Shown piece by piece: positions 1 through 8,507 of a stretch of 64,000 nt of DNA. Under the pieces are notes generated by a model. That model did not search any database, was not told the origin of the DNA, and saw only the letters and a program-made list of their open reading frames with translations. Position numbers and translations under genes: made by a program. How positions within the stretch are numbered: the stretch's first letter is position 1; every line of letters starts with the position of its first letter. Origin of the DNA: DATKCT01 sp035513055 (lineage in GTDB: Bacteria > Verrucomicrobiota > Verrucomicrobiia > Verrucomicrobiales > DEV007). Location of the stretch: positions 10,129-74,128 of the forward strand of contig DATKCT010000197.1 of NCBI GenBank assembly GCA_035513055.1, written 5' to 3'.

Positions 1-1022
1 CCAGCTTCCCACGCCAGCAACCGAGCGCGGGCCAAGCCGATCAGAAAATGTTCTTGCGATTCCGAGCAACGCACCTGGAATCCGCATTCTTCAGCCGCCG
101 CGGCCAGAGCTGTGAAATCCACGTGCGCGGTGATGTCCTGCCGTCCGGCCCTGATGAGTGGATCGTCGTGCCGGACATGCCCGTGCCGGCATTGGAGAGT
201 GCCCCGCGTTCGGCCAGGATCATAGAAGTCCCCGGCGGAGAGTCCATAATCCAAAATGAGCAGAACTCCGCTTTTCATCCAACGTGCGACCTCGTGCAGC
301 CAGAGCCGCGCGGCCGGACGGACCTCCGTGCGATAGCCTTCGGGGTATCGCTGGGCCGGAATGCGAGCCACTTCCTGAGCCACTTCCGGCGATGACAGCT
401 TGCCCGAAAGCCAAGCGAATCCCGGGCCGGAATCCGCCGCGGTCACATAGAGTTCCCGCCACTCCTGACCCTGCCGGATCACCAAGTGAACCGGCAGCGC
501 GTCAACGAGTTCGTTGGCAAACACATACGCGGAAGCGCCCGTTTGCGGAAGTTCCATTAAACGGGCGGCGCTGTGGACCTCCACCGGCGGGTGCAAAGAG
601 GCGCAACGCCGCGCTAAGCGCTTCCGTGCTACGTCCGACACCTCAACCGCGCCCCAGTGAAGGCCCTCGCGAACGATCGTGCGGCTCTTCATTTCCCGGA
701 GTCTGCCCGCCAAGTCCGCCAGCAACCGTCCTTCTCCCGCGCCGAGTTCCACCACATCCCATGGGGCGGGCTCTCCTAGCCTGGACCAAGTCGCGGCGAG
801 GTGCTCGGCGAGCAGATCTCCGAAGCAGCGTCCTACGGATACGCTTGTGAAGAAATCTCCTTCCCGCCCGGGTTCGCGGGCCCGGACCATGTAGTAGCCG
901 GAATCTGGAGCGTAGAGAACATGCTCCATGAATGCCGCGAAAGTGAGCGGTCCACGCCGGGCGACGCGCTCCCGAAGGTCCGCCAAGAGGGCCGGGTCAT
1001 GTCCATCGGAAAGCGTCGCCAT
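1..1022 (-). CDS. SAM-dependent methyltransferase, MidA/DUF185 family (partial)
   Basis: The frame is open from an ATG at 1022 to the left edge, so the C-terminus is missing; about 340 residues are visible against a usual 350-390, so little is lost. An early PLTFAAFMEHVLYAPDSGYY segment and a Rossmann motif I (VELGAGEG, residues 91-98) are typical of the MidA/NDUFAF7 family, which methylates arginine on complex I subunits in mitochondria; bacterial substrates are mostly unknown. No signal peptide, so cytoplasmic. It is divergent from the penicillin-binding protein gene with a 121-bp gap holding a TTGACA box on this strand (1054-1059) but no clear -10. Family assignment is firm; substrate is not predictable. 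Confidence 0.85.
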   Translation of the reverse strand, partial: MATLSDGHDPALLADLRERVARRGPLTFAAFMEHVLYAPDSGYYMVRAREPGREGDFFTSVSVGRCFGDLLAEHLAATWSRLGEPAPWDVVELGAGEGRLLADLAGRLREMKSRTIVREGLHWGAVEVSDVARKRLARRCASLHPPVEVHSAARLMELPQTGASAYVFANELVDALPVHLVIRQGQEWRELYVTAADSGPGFAWLSGKLSSPEVAQEVARIPAQRYPEGYRTEVRPAARLWLHEVARWMKSGVLLILDYGLSAGDFYDPGRTRGTLQCRHGHVRHDDPLIRAGRQDITAHVDFTALAAAAEECGFQVRCSESQEHFLIGLARARLLAWEA

Positions 1023-1052
1023 AGCGCTTTCAAGGCCGCGACCCGGCAAGAT

Positions 1053-1080
1053 TTGTCAAGATGCACGAACGATGTAGTGT
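1053..1080 (+). promoter_or_regulatory. candidate promoter for the penicillin-binding protein gene
   Basis: TTGTCA (1053-1058), 16-bp spacer, TAGTGT (1075-1080), about 64 bp upstream of the ATG at 1144. The -10 matches the consensus at three of six positions but resembles the TAGCGT and TAGGTT boxes proposed here for rplM and ileS. Weak alone. Confidence 0.3.
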
Positions 1081-1143
1081 GCCCGGCGGCCCCCATCGAG
1101 GGCGGTTCAAAACTCGATTTCTTCTTCCCCAGCCCACGACAGG

Positions 1144-3633
1144 ATGGAAAAAGCCTACACCTGGAATCGCGTCCGGCGCAAAGCTCCACGGCGGAAACCG
1201 GATTCCGGCTGGAAATCCCGCGCGGGCCGCTTTAAGGCGATCCTGCTGACGCTGGTGGTCCTGGCTGTGGCCGGATTGGTCGCGATCCCCATCACCCTCG
1301 CTCCCTTCAAACGGACGGCGGAGACATTCGACCTCAGAGAGATCGCCCGCCTCGAGGAAGCGAGCATCATTTACGATCGCTACGATCAGGACATCAACCG
1401 GATTTTTGTCGAGAACCGCCTTCCGATTAAGCTCGAAGAGGTCCCGGAACATCTCGTCCGCGCTCTCATCGCCGTCGAGGATTCCCGCTTTTACCGGCAC
1501 AACGGCGTCGACTTTGTGGGGATTATCCGGGCCGTGCTGCTCAACCTCCAAGCCCGGCGGGTGACTCAAGGCGCCAGCACGATCACCCAGCAACTGGCGC
1601 GGCAAAGCTTTGAACTCAAGGAACATTCGATCCAACGCAAACTCGTCGAGGCGTTTCTCGCCCGCCGCATCGAGGACCACTATTCCAAGGATGAAATCCT
1701 TGAGCACTATCTCAACCGAATCTTTTTCGGGCACGAGTTTTTCGGGGTCCAAGCCGCGGCCATCGCCTATTTCGGCAAGCCGGTTAGCGAGTTGGATCTG
1801 GCCGAATCCGCGATGCTCTGTGGTCTGATCAAGAGTCCGAACAATATCTCACCGCTCCGGAATCCGGACCGGGCCAAACGGGAGCGCAACTATGTCTTGG
1901 ACCGGATGCAGGAGGAGGGAATGATCGATCAAGCCGAATGCCGGCGCATTCAGGCCGAGCCGGTCCGGATCAATCCTCAGCCCCTCTCTCCGCGCTCCTC
2001 TTATGTCTACGACCTGATCCGGCAGCAGGTTTTTGCCTTGATCGGGTCGGAGCGGGCCCGTGCTGGCGGCTTCCGCATCTACACCACGGTGGACGACGAC
2101 CTTCAAAGCGTCGCTCAAGACTCCCTGCGGCGTCAATTGGGCAAAGTGGAGGAGCACCCCGGCTTCAATCACATCACCTACACCCAATACGCGGCGCAAA
2201 GAAAGGCGGCGCTCGAATCCGGCGCCCAGCCTGAGCTTCCGTCCTACCTTCAGGGCGCGGCGTTGGCGGTGGAAAATCAAACCGGCGCCATCCTGGCCCT
2301 CGTCGGCGGCCGCGATTTTGTGCACAGCCAGTACAACCGCGCCCTCCAGGCCCGCCGGCCTCCCGGGACGGCTTTCACGCCATTCGTCTTCGCCACGGCC
2401 TTTGAGAGGGGCTTCTACCCGGGCACTCTGCTGCGGGACGACTTCATCGACAACACTCAGGTCATGATCGGGGCGGAAGCCGGAATCCTCGGCGAGTGGG
2501 GCAGCGAGACAGCGGACGCCCGCTTTCTAGGCAACATCCCCGCGCGCCAAGCGCTCGTTTTGTCCAAGAACGCCGCCACGGTCCGGCTGGGCTTTCAAGT
2601 CGGGGTCCCGGCCGTGGCCGAAGTGGCGAAACGCGCCGGGATCGATTCGGACCTGGGAGAATACCCAAAGATGTTCTTGGGCGAAAGCGAGGTCTCCATG
2701 GCCGAGTTATGCAAAGCCTACACCGTCTTTCCGAACGGGGGCAGCCGCCCTACGGACCTTCACATCATCAACCGCATCGAGACCAAAGATGGCCTTGCCA
2801 TCTATCAGGTGCCCCCGCGAATGGTGCAGCACGTCGAGGCCCTTGATGTCTTCGCCTCGTTTCAAACTCACTCTTGTCTCCATGAAGCCCTCCGGTCCGG
2901 AACCGGGAAACCGGCTTGGGATATGGGTTTGCAGGACATACCGGACCTCGCCGGCAAGACTGGGACGTCCTACGAATTCAAAGACGCCTGGTTTGCGGGT
3001 TACGACAGCCGCGTCACCTGCGCGGTGTGGATGGGTTTCGATCAGCCCAAGAGCATCTACCGGGGAGCGTTCAGCACGCAAACCGCTCTCCCGGTTTGGA
3101 TTGACATCATGAACGCCAGCCGGGAACGATTCCCGGCGGCGGCTCTCCAAGTGCCTAACCAGCTCAAAGCGGTCGAGATCTGCACCGTGTCGGGCCAGGT
3201 CGCCACTGACGCCTGCTACGAAAAGCGCGCTCCTTCCCCGCAGGATCCCACGCCGCGTTATGTGCGGACCACTTATGTGGAATACGTCCGGCGCGGCACC
3301 GCCTTGGCAGGATCCTGCGCCACGCACGGGAGCGAGTGGGGATCTGATCTGCTCAATCCCCTTCAGGCGGGGATGGTCGCCGCGGAAGGCGGCATCATTC
3401 CCAACACGACTCCCCCCATCTACGTCCAGGCCGAATCGATTCTCGGGGCCGATCCCTATCAGTCTGTGACGCCGCCTTCGCCCCGGGCCGAAATCGCCAA
3501 GGTGGATGGAGAGGACGATGCTCCTATCGAAGTCAAAGGAGTAAAGCCGCGCATTGTGTTTCCCACTGGCATCGGGGACGATTCCAACTCGCGCCTTGCC
3601 ATACCCCCGCCGCCTCCTCTTGAACTCGAGTAA
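1144..3633 (+). CDS. class A penicillin-binding protein (PBP1A-like) with altered transpeptidase SxxK motif
   Basis: 829 aa. A basic cytoplasmic tail is followed by one membrane anchor (residues 31-53), then a GT51 glycosyltransferase domain with the catalytic glutamate in VEDSRFYRHNGVD (E112) and GASTITQQLARQ (143-154), then a penicillin-binding transpeptidase domain. In the latter, SKN (474-476) and KTGTS (605-609) are intact, but the expected G-S-x-F-K-P-F nucleophile motif reads GTAFTPF: Thr409 and Thr412 replace the catalytic Ser and Lys. By family knowledge the protein should polymerise glycan strands; cross-linking activity is doubtful. A proline-rich tail ends the protein. The upstream basic-rich N-terminus and lack of a better downstream start support the ATG used. 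Confidence 0.93.
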   Translation: MEKAYTWNRVRRKAPRRKPDSGWKSRAGRFKAILLTLVVLAVAGLVAIPITLAPFKRTAETFDLREIARLEEASIIYDRYDQDINRIFVENRLPIKLEEVPEHLVRALIAVEDSRFYRHNGVDFVGIIRAVLLNLQARRVTQGASTITQQLARQSFELKEHSIQRKLVEAFLARRIEDHYSKDEILEHYLNRIFFGHEFFGVQAAAIAYFGKPVSELDLAESAMLCGLIKSPNNISPLRNPDRAKRERNYVLDRMQEEGMIDQAECRRIQAEPVRINPQPLSPRSSYVYDLIRQQVFALIGSERARAGGFRIYTTVDDDLQSVAQDSLRRQLGKVEEHPGFNHITYTQYAAQRKAALESGAQPELPSYLQGAALAVENQTGAILALVGGRDFVHSQYNRALQARRPPGTAFTPFVFATAFERGFYPGTLLRDDFIDNTQVMIGAEAGILGEWGSETADARFLGNIPARQALVLSKNAATVRLGFQVGVPAVAEVAKRAGIDSDLGEYPKMFLGESEVSMAELCKAYTVFPNGGSRPTDLHIINRIETKDGLAIYQVPPRMVQHVEALDVFASFQTHSCLHEALRSGTGKPAWDMGLQDIPDLAGKTGTSYEFKDAWFAGYDSRVTCAVWMGFDQPKSIYRGAFSTQTALPVWIDIMNASRERFPAAALQVPNQLKAVEICTVSGQVATDACYEKRAPSPQDPTPRYVRTTYVEYVRRGTALAGSCATHGSEWGSDLLNPLQAGMVAAEGGIIPNTTPPIYVQAESILGADPYQSVTPPSPRAEIAKVDGEDDAPIEVKGVKPRIVFPTGIGDDSNSRLAIPPPPPLELE

Positions 3634-3672
3634 CGCATTTCGCGCGTTCGCGAAGCCCCCCATGCCCCATTC

Positions 3673-5199
3673 ATGCGCCTGCTTAGTCCTGTTGTATCCC
3701 TCCGTTCTGCGCTGCCTCTCCTGACTATCATCGCTCAGGCGCATTCGCCGGCGGCCGGGCGCCAGAGCTACCTGGCCATGCCCCAGTCCGTCGAAGCCGC
3801 CCTTCAGTACAATCTGGATCTGCGTATCGAGCGACTCGAGATCGCCGCCAGTTTCGCCGGATACGAAGTCGCCCGGGCTGAGTTTGATCCATCCTTCTTC
3901 GCGCAGGGAAACTATCGCGACTCCCGATCCCCTATCGCCTCGAGCACGCTGGAAGGCGCGGCGCGGCCCGAGTTCAACAACGGAGATCTCTCCCTGGGCA
4001 TCGACCACCGGCTTCCCACCGGCGCCGATCTCAGTCTCAGCTCCGTCGCTCTGGATCGCCGGGAGACCAACTCCGAGTTCTCGCTGCTCAATCCTGAATA
4101 CGCCAGCGCCGTCACTCTTTCCCTGCGCCAACCCCTCCTGAAAAACGCGGGATTCGACGCCAACCTGGCCCCCTTGCGCATTGCCAAACTCAACATCGCC
4201 CAATCCAACCTGGCTCTCCAGGCGCAAGCCCTCGAAGTCATGCGCCAAGCCGAGATCGCCTACTGGTTATGCGTGACCACGGAGAAAGCCGTTGAAATCC
4301 GTCAGCGCAGTGTGCACCTGGCCCGCCGGATCGTCACCGAAGTCACCGAGCGCGCCGCCGTGGATCAAGCCACCCGGATCGATCGTTTGGAGGCCGAAGC
4401 CGGATTGGTCGAACGTGAAGAACTCCTGCTGGATGCGCGCCGGGAACGGGACAACGCGATCGACCTCCTGTATCGCGTCATGGGCACGCTCCTGGACGAT
4501 GGCGACGCCGTGCAGGATACCCCCGCCTTCGATCCCCTGCCCCTCACCGAACTCGGCCCCCAAGACTCGGAGGAGAGCTTCGGCCGGGCCCTGAATTACG
4601 CTCCCAGTTACCTCCTGCAAAAGAACCGGGAATACGAGCGGGAAATCGTGCTCAAACAAGCCTTGCGCGACCGCCTTCCCGACTTGGATCTCACCGCCGC
4701 ATCCGGCATCAGCGGCCGGTCCAGCGATGCCTTCGACAGTCTCAAACGTTCCAGCGACGCGGACGGGCTTTTCTGGCAGGTAGGGTTTATCTTCCGTATC
4801 CCCTGGGGTTCCCGGGCGGAACGCGCCCGCCTCCAACTCGCCCGGATCGATCTGGAACGTGAAAAACTCAGCACCACCCGGCTCCGCCAAGATCTCTACG
4901 CGGATATCCGGGCCGCCAGCCGTGAAGTGACCTTGTCCGCCCAGCGATTGCGATCCACCGAAGTCTCTCTGGTCGTCAATCGCGAGAAGTTCGAAGAGCA
5001 GATCTTCCGCCGGGAACGCCAGCAGTCCACTATCCGCGACGTTCTCGAGGCGCAGGAGGAAGCGGATGCCGCGGAGCTGCGACATCTTCAGGCTCGGTTG
5101 CAGGCACTGCAAGCAGTCACTCTTCTGGCGCAATTCGAAGGCACCCTGCCCAGCCGCTACCGGATCGCGCTCGCCTCCTCCAGTCCCTCCTCGGGATAA
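3673..5199 (+). CDS. TolC-family outer membrane efflux protein
   Basis: 508 aa with an N-terminal export signal (hydrophobic stretch around residues 9-22, cleavage likely near AQA/AAG). Two long alpha-helical blocks, rich in Ala, Arg, Glu and Leu, flank beta-strand segments, as in outer membrane efflux protein repeats. TolC-type trimers form the outer membrane and periplasmic channel of efflux or type I export machines. It starts 39 bp after the penicillin-binding protein gene and is followed 20 bp later by an ABC ATPase gene, so the three probably share a transcript. A periplasmic adaptor and a permease are not present in the immediate neighbourhood. Confidence 0.88.
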   Translation: MRLLSPVVSLRSALPLLTIIAQAHSPAAGRQSYLAMPQSVEAALQYNLDLRIERLEIAASFAGYEVARAEFDPSFFAQGNYRDSRSPIASSTLEGAARPEFNNGDLSLGIDHRLPTGADLSLSSVALDRRETNSEFSLLNPEYASAVTLSLRQPLLKNAGFDANLAPLRIAKLNIAQSNLALQAQALEVMRQAEIAYWLCVTTEKAVEIRQRSVHLARRIVTEVTERAAVDQATRIDRLEAEAGLVEREELLLDARRERDNAIDLLYRVMGTLLDDGDAVQDTPAFDPLPLTELGPQDSEESFGRALNYAPSYLLQKNREYEREIVLKQALRDRLPDLDLTAASGISGRSSDAFDSLKRSSDADGLFWQVGFIFRIPWGSRAERARLQLARIDLEREKLSTTRLRQDLYADIRAASREVTLSAQRLRSTEVSLVVNREKFEEQIFRRERQQSTIRDVLEAQEEADAAELRHLQARLQALQAVTLLAQFEGTLPSRYRIALASSSPSSG

Positions 5200-5219
5200 C
5201 CCGGCTTCCGCTTCGTTCC

Positions 5220-5915
5220 ATGGACGTCATTGCCCTCGAACATGTCTATAAAACCTATCGAATCGGCGATTCGGAAGTCCATGCTCTCGATGATGTGACC
5301 GTCGCGATTCAGCCCGGAGATTTCGCCGCGATTGTCGGCCCTTCCGGATCAGGGAAATCTACACTCATGCATATTATGGGTTTCATGGATCAACCCACCT
5401 CGGGCGCCATCGTTTTCGAAGGGCGCGATGCTTCGCGCCTGACCCCCGGCGAAAGAGCCCAACTCCGCAGCTCCCGGATCGGGTTCGTCTTCCAGTCCTT
5501 CAATCTCCTTCCCCGCTTGTCGGTGCTCGACAACGTTTTGCTCCCCCTGTTTTACGGAAAACTTCCTCACCGCAATCCCAAGGCGCGGGGTCGCGAACTT
5601 CTCGACCGGGTCGGGCTCTCCGACCGGAGCCGGCACTTGCCGAAAGAACTCTCGGGCGGTCAGCGCCAGCGGGTCGCCATCGCCCGGGCGCTGGTCAATG
5701 ATCCCGGCCTCATTCTGGCCGACGAGCCAACCGGCAATCTGGACAGCACCAATGCCGCTCGTATCCTCGAGCTTTTCCGCGAGCTGCACTCCGAGGGTCG
5801 CACTATTGCCCTCGTCACCCACGACGCCCAGGTGGCCGCCGTGGCCCGGCGCCGCATCGAAGTGCATGACGGAAGAGTTGCCGACGTTCAGCCCGCCGCT
5901 GCTGAATGCTCTTGA
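5220..5915 (+). CDS. ABC transporter ATP-binding protein, MacB/LolD type
   Basis: 231 aa, the normal size of the family. Walker A is GPSGSGKST (about residues 40-48), the Q-loop is in FQSFNLLPRLSVLDNV, the signature is LSGGQRQRVAIARAL and Walker B is LILADEPTGNLD, with a switch histidine in VTHD. The DEPTGNLDS pattern and the FNLLPRLSVLDN segment are typical of the MacB/LolD/FtsE branch (lipoprotein release, macrolide or peptide export). Such ATPases need an FtsX/MacB-like permease, which is not encoded next to it; the gene after it encodes an unrelated membrane protein. The upstream TolC-like gene favours an export role. Confidence 0.92.
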   Translation: MDVIALEHVYKTYRIGDSEVHALDDVTVAIQPGDFAAIVGPSGSGKSTLMHIMGFMDQPTSGAIVFEGRDASRLTPGERAQLRSSRIGFVFQSFNLLPRLSVLDNVLLPLFYGKLPHRNPKARGRELLDRVGLSDRSRHLPKELSGGQRQRVAIARALVNDPGLILADEPTGNLDSTNAARILELFRELHSEGRTIALVTHDAQVAAVARRRIEVHDGRVADVQPAAAECS

Positions 5916-5984
5916 TCCCACTGGGCGCTTTCCACAGAATTCCTTCCGACAGAATTCCTTCCGCTTCCCCCTCCCCGCCCTCTC

Positions 5985-7400
5985 ATGGCGTCTGACTCCC
6001 ACCTTATCGTCAAATGCCCGGCCTGCGGCTTTAAGTTCAAGGCCGAACGCCAGCTCGAGGCGTCCGTGGTCGTCTGCTCGAGTTGCCAAGCCGAGATCCG
6101 CTTGTCCGGCATCGATGAAAGCCGCCGGAAACAGGCCGCGAAACTGCCTCGTATCCGCAATCTCCCCGAAAAACACGACGAACCCACCCGCCTCGCCTTT
6201 CAGGACCTCGCCCGCCACGGTTCCAGCCGCACCCAGGCCGCTTCCCCCGCTGAGACGTCCGGATCGCACCGCCTCCTCAAGAGCACCGAAGCCATAGCCC
6301 GCAAACGGCGCGAAAGGGCGCGTCAGCGTGCAGTGGAGGATACTCTCGAGGCCGAGGCCGTTGAAACCGAAGTCGAAGTCGCCGTCTCGTCCGCGGTGAG
6401 AACCGCGGCTGCATCCGCGGATCCGCCGCGTCTCTCCGCCCGCCAGGACCCTCGTGCACACGAATCCGAAACGGATGCGCCCGGGGAAGACGCTCAGGAA
6501 GCCGGAGAATGGAAACGCCGTAAATTCTTCCTCTTCGACCAGACGCCCGGCTGGGAGGGCAAAGGCGAGACCAAGCGCAGGCGCCGCAAGGGCGACCGCG
6601 CTCACCACCGCATCCGCATGTTGGCCCGGATTCTGGTGGCCGCCGTTCTGCTCTCCGCCGGAGCATTGGTCCTTTGGCAGAGTTTTCACAACCCGGCGGA
6701 AACGGACGGCGATTCCGTGAATGGCAGCCGGCCTGAAGCGACGGTGATGGAACGGTTCAATGCGTCGGCGCCCGTCATCGAAGCCTTTCTTCGCGCCAAA
6801 TCCATCGATGAAATGCTTCCCCACGTCCGAAATCCCGAAGCCGTTCGTCCGCTCATGGAACGTCATTACGGCCTTCGCGGGGTAGAACCGACTCCTTTCA
6901 GCCGCATCGGGCCGCTCGAAGAATCGTCCATCGTCAACGGTTTTCTCGTCACGCCGGTCTATACCAGCGGATTCCGGGCCCTCCCCATCGGCGTTGACCA
7001 TTCCGATCCGCCCCGCGTGGATTGGGAGAGCTTCGTCGCCTATTGCGAGGTTCCTATCGGCCAGTTCCGCAGCGCCCGCCCCTCCGCTCCCACACTGCTG
7101 CGCGTCCGCCTCCGTCCCGACAGCTTCTATGATGGAGAGTTTGATGACCCGGACCTCTACGCCTCCTTCAGAATTACCGGCGCCGACGAGAAAGCCGTTT
7201 TTTGGGGCTATTTGCGGCGGGATTCGCCGGCCTACAGCAAGCTGCTCAGCGAGAATGTCGGGACCGGGCAGGAGGAATTTCTCGCCACCATCCGGGCCCA
7301 CTACCCTGCCTCTGCGGCCGCAGCCGCCCCGGAAGATCCGAGCGCAGCCCGGATCATCATCGACGACTTCCTAACAACCGGATGGATTCTCCGCGACTGA
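5985..7400 (+). CDS. single-pass membrane protein with N-terminal zinc ribbon, function unknown
   Basis: 471 aa, not recognised as a named family. Residues 10-44 hold two CxxC pairs (CPAC and CSSC) resembling an MJ0042-type zinc ribbon. A charged, low-complexity linker with many Glu, Arg and Ala follows; a basic patch (KRRRRKGDRAHHR) precedes one membrane segment at about residues 208-227. The remaining 240 residues are soluble and, by the positive-inside rule, probably periplasmic, with the ribbon in the cytoplasm. It lies 69 bp after the ABC ATPase gene and is convergent with smpB. A zinc ribbon plus one anchor plus an outer domain would suit a signalling or scaffold role, but nothing in the sequence decides this. 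Confidence 0.75.
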   Translation: MASDSHLIVKCPACGFKFKAERQLEASVVVCSSCQAEIRLSGIDESRRKQAAKLPRIRNLPEKHDEPTRLAFQDLARHGSSRTQAASPAETSGSHRLLKSTEAIARKRRERARQRAVEDTLEAEAVETEVEVAVSSAVRTAAASADPPRLSARQDPRAHESETDAPGEDAQEAGEWKRRKFFLFDQTPGWEGKGETKRRRRKGDRAHHRIRMLARILVAAVLLSAGALVLWQSFHNPAETDGDSVNGSRPEATVMERFNASAPVIEAFLRAKSIDEMLPHVRNPEAVRPLMERHYGLRGVEPTPFSRIGPLEESSIVNGFLVTPVYTSGFRALPIGVDHSDPPRVDWESFVAYCEVPIGQFRSARPSAPTLLRVRLRPDSFYDGEFDDPDLYASFRITGADEKAVFWGYLRRDSPAYSKLLSENVGTGQEEFLATIRAHYPASAAAAAPEDPSAARIIIDDFLTTGWILRD

Positions 7401-7425
7401 GCGGCCCTGGTTGGATTGCCACAGA

Positions 7426-7914
7426 CTAACTGCCCCGGTTGAAACGGGCCCATTCGCGGTCGACTTCCCGCGCCACAGCGGCCTTCTTTAAATCTTCCCG
7501 TTGGTCGTGGAACTTCTTGCCGCGACCCACGCCAATGCGGAGCTTGACGAGCCGGCCTTTCCAATAGGCTTCCAGCGCGACCACGGCGTGTCCCTGCTGG
7601 CTCAAGGCCTCGTCCAAGCGGAGGATTTCCCCCCGGTTCAAGAGGAGTTTGCGCGGCCTCCGCGCCGCATGCTGTTCGTGGCTGGCGTTCTCATACGGTT
7701 GTATGTCGCAGCCGTGCAACACGATCTCCCCCTGTTCCGCCCGGCAAAAGGCATCGCGCAGGTTGATCTTGCCCTGGCGGATGGATTTCACCTCGGTGCC
7801 CTTTAAGGCGACGCCGGCTTCGTAGCTCTCGATTATGTGGTAATCGCGCAAAGCTTTACGGTTCGTCGCGATGACGGACCCCTGCGCGGAAGGCCGGCTG
7901 CGTTTCCGAGCCAT
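7426..7914 (-). CDS. smpB: SsrA-binding protein
   Basis: 162 aa, the usual length. The N-terminus (NRKALRDYHIIESYEAGVALKGTEVKSIRQGK) and the block INLRDAFCRAEQGE are diagnostic of SmpB, and the basic tail carries the expected charged helix (KKFHDQREDLKK). SmpB binds tmRNA and delivers it to stalled ribosomes for trans-translation. The gene lies 62 bp downstream of rpoZ on the same strand and is convergent with the zinc-ribbon gene. No tmRNA gene was recognised in the window. Confidence 0.96.
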   Translation of the reverse strand: MARKRSRPSAQGSVIATNRKALRDYHIIESYEAGVALKGTEVKSIRQGKINLRDAFCRAEQGEIVLHGCDIQPYENASHEQHAARRPRKLLLNRGEILRLDEALSQQGHAVVALEAYWKGRLVKLRIGVGRGKKFHDQREDLKKAAVAREVDREWARFNRGS

Positions 7915-7976
7915 AATGTGCAGCGCCGGTGATTAAGGCCAACCCCGCCCGAAGCGCCAGCCGGCATGCCGGCCCC

Positions 7977-8210
7977 TTACCGCCCAGCGCTCGCCGGACG
8001 CGCCTCGGTGCGATCGGCACGGTCGGCAAGCAAAATCTTGCCTTCAATGATCTCCTTGAGAGCGACGTCGGCCAAACCCATCTTCGGGCGCACTTCCACC
8101 AGCGGCGCACGCCCCTGGTTGAGTTGTCGCACCCGGCGCGAGACCATGTTGAGGAGAATGGGAATCTCCGGGATAATCGTCGAAGCCTGTTCGACCAGCT
8201 CTGGTTTCAT
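7977..8210 (-). CDS. rpoZ: DNA-directed RNA polymerase subunit omega
   Basis: 77 aa from the ATG at 8210. The core VSRRVRQLNQG followed by LADVALKEIIEGKI is the omega/RPB6 signature (R-x-x-Q-L, then A-L-x-E-I-x-x-G-K-I). An in-frame upstream start at 8327 would add 39 residues unlike omega and would cross a strong hairpin, so the shorter start is preferred. Omega helps assemble and stabilise the beta-prime subunit and can mediate the ppGpp response. It is followed by smpB and preceded by a TTGACA-type promoter of its own. Confidence 0.88.
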   Translation of the reverse strand: MKPELVEQASTIIPEIPILLNMVSRRVRQLNQGRAPLVEVRPKMGLADVALKEIIEGKILLADRADRTEARPASAGR

Positions 8211-8271
8211 GGTGAAAATGGGCGCGGAAGCTAAAAGGCCGGGCCGGGGGGAACAGCCAAAGCGAACGGTC

Positions 8272-8299
8272 GCGGTAGCACCTTCCCCGGGCTTGTCAA
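8272..8299 (-). promoter_or_regulatory. candidate promoter for rpoZ-smpB
   Basis: On the minus strand TTGACA (8294-8299) is followed after 16 bp by TACCGC (8272-8277), about 62 bp before the rpoZ ATG. The box and its flank (TTGACAAGC ... GCTAC) closely resemble the rpmH promoter at 11854-11881. The -35 is perfect; the -10 is poor. Confidence 0.42.
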
Positions 8300-8316
8300 G
8301 CGACGGAAAGATTCTC

Positions 8317-8343
8317 CGAACCGGCATTTCTCATGCCGGTTCG
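8317..8343. terminator. 11-bp perfect hairpin between jag and rpoZ
   Basis: CGAACCGGCAT (8317-8327), a 5-base loop TTCTC, and ATGCCGGTTCG (8333-8343) pair perfectly. It lies after the jag stop and just upstream of the rpoZ -35 box, where a terminator for the rpmH-jag operon would be expected, but no T-tract follows on the minus strand. It may be a U-less terminator or a binding site. Confidence 0.45.
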
Positions 8344-8487
8344 TCGCGAGGCGCTGCGAACCCCTTACTGCCCAGCCCGCGCACAGCCGAGGGCGCCGAG
8401 CTGGGTGAGTAGACCCTGTTCAAAGCCTGAGGCAAGCGAAACGAAAGCAGGGCGCCGCGCAGCGCGCCACAGTAGAAAGGGTATGAA

Positions 8488-8507
8488 AAATGTGAGTAAA
8501 TGTGAGT
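8488..8507. repeat. 10-bp tandem direct repeat at the jag stop codon
   Basis: AAATGTGAGT occurs twice head to tail (8488-8497 and 8498-8507), touching the jag TAA (8507-8509). No function is apparent. The rest of the stretch between jag and rpoZ (8211-8506) holds only the hairpin and the promoter listed separately. Confidence 0.7.

Noticed and set aside
2707..4248. A 513-codon open frame on the minus strand
   Set aside because: Antisense to the PBP and TolC genes, whose families and motifs are clear; long antisense frames are expected at this G+C content.
5349..7301. A 650-codon minus-strand open frame
   Set aside because: It spans antisense to the ABC ATPase and zinc-ribbon genes, with no recognisable domain.
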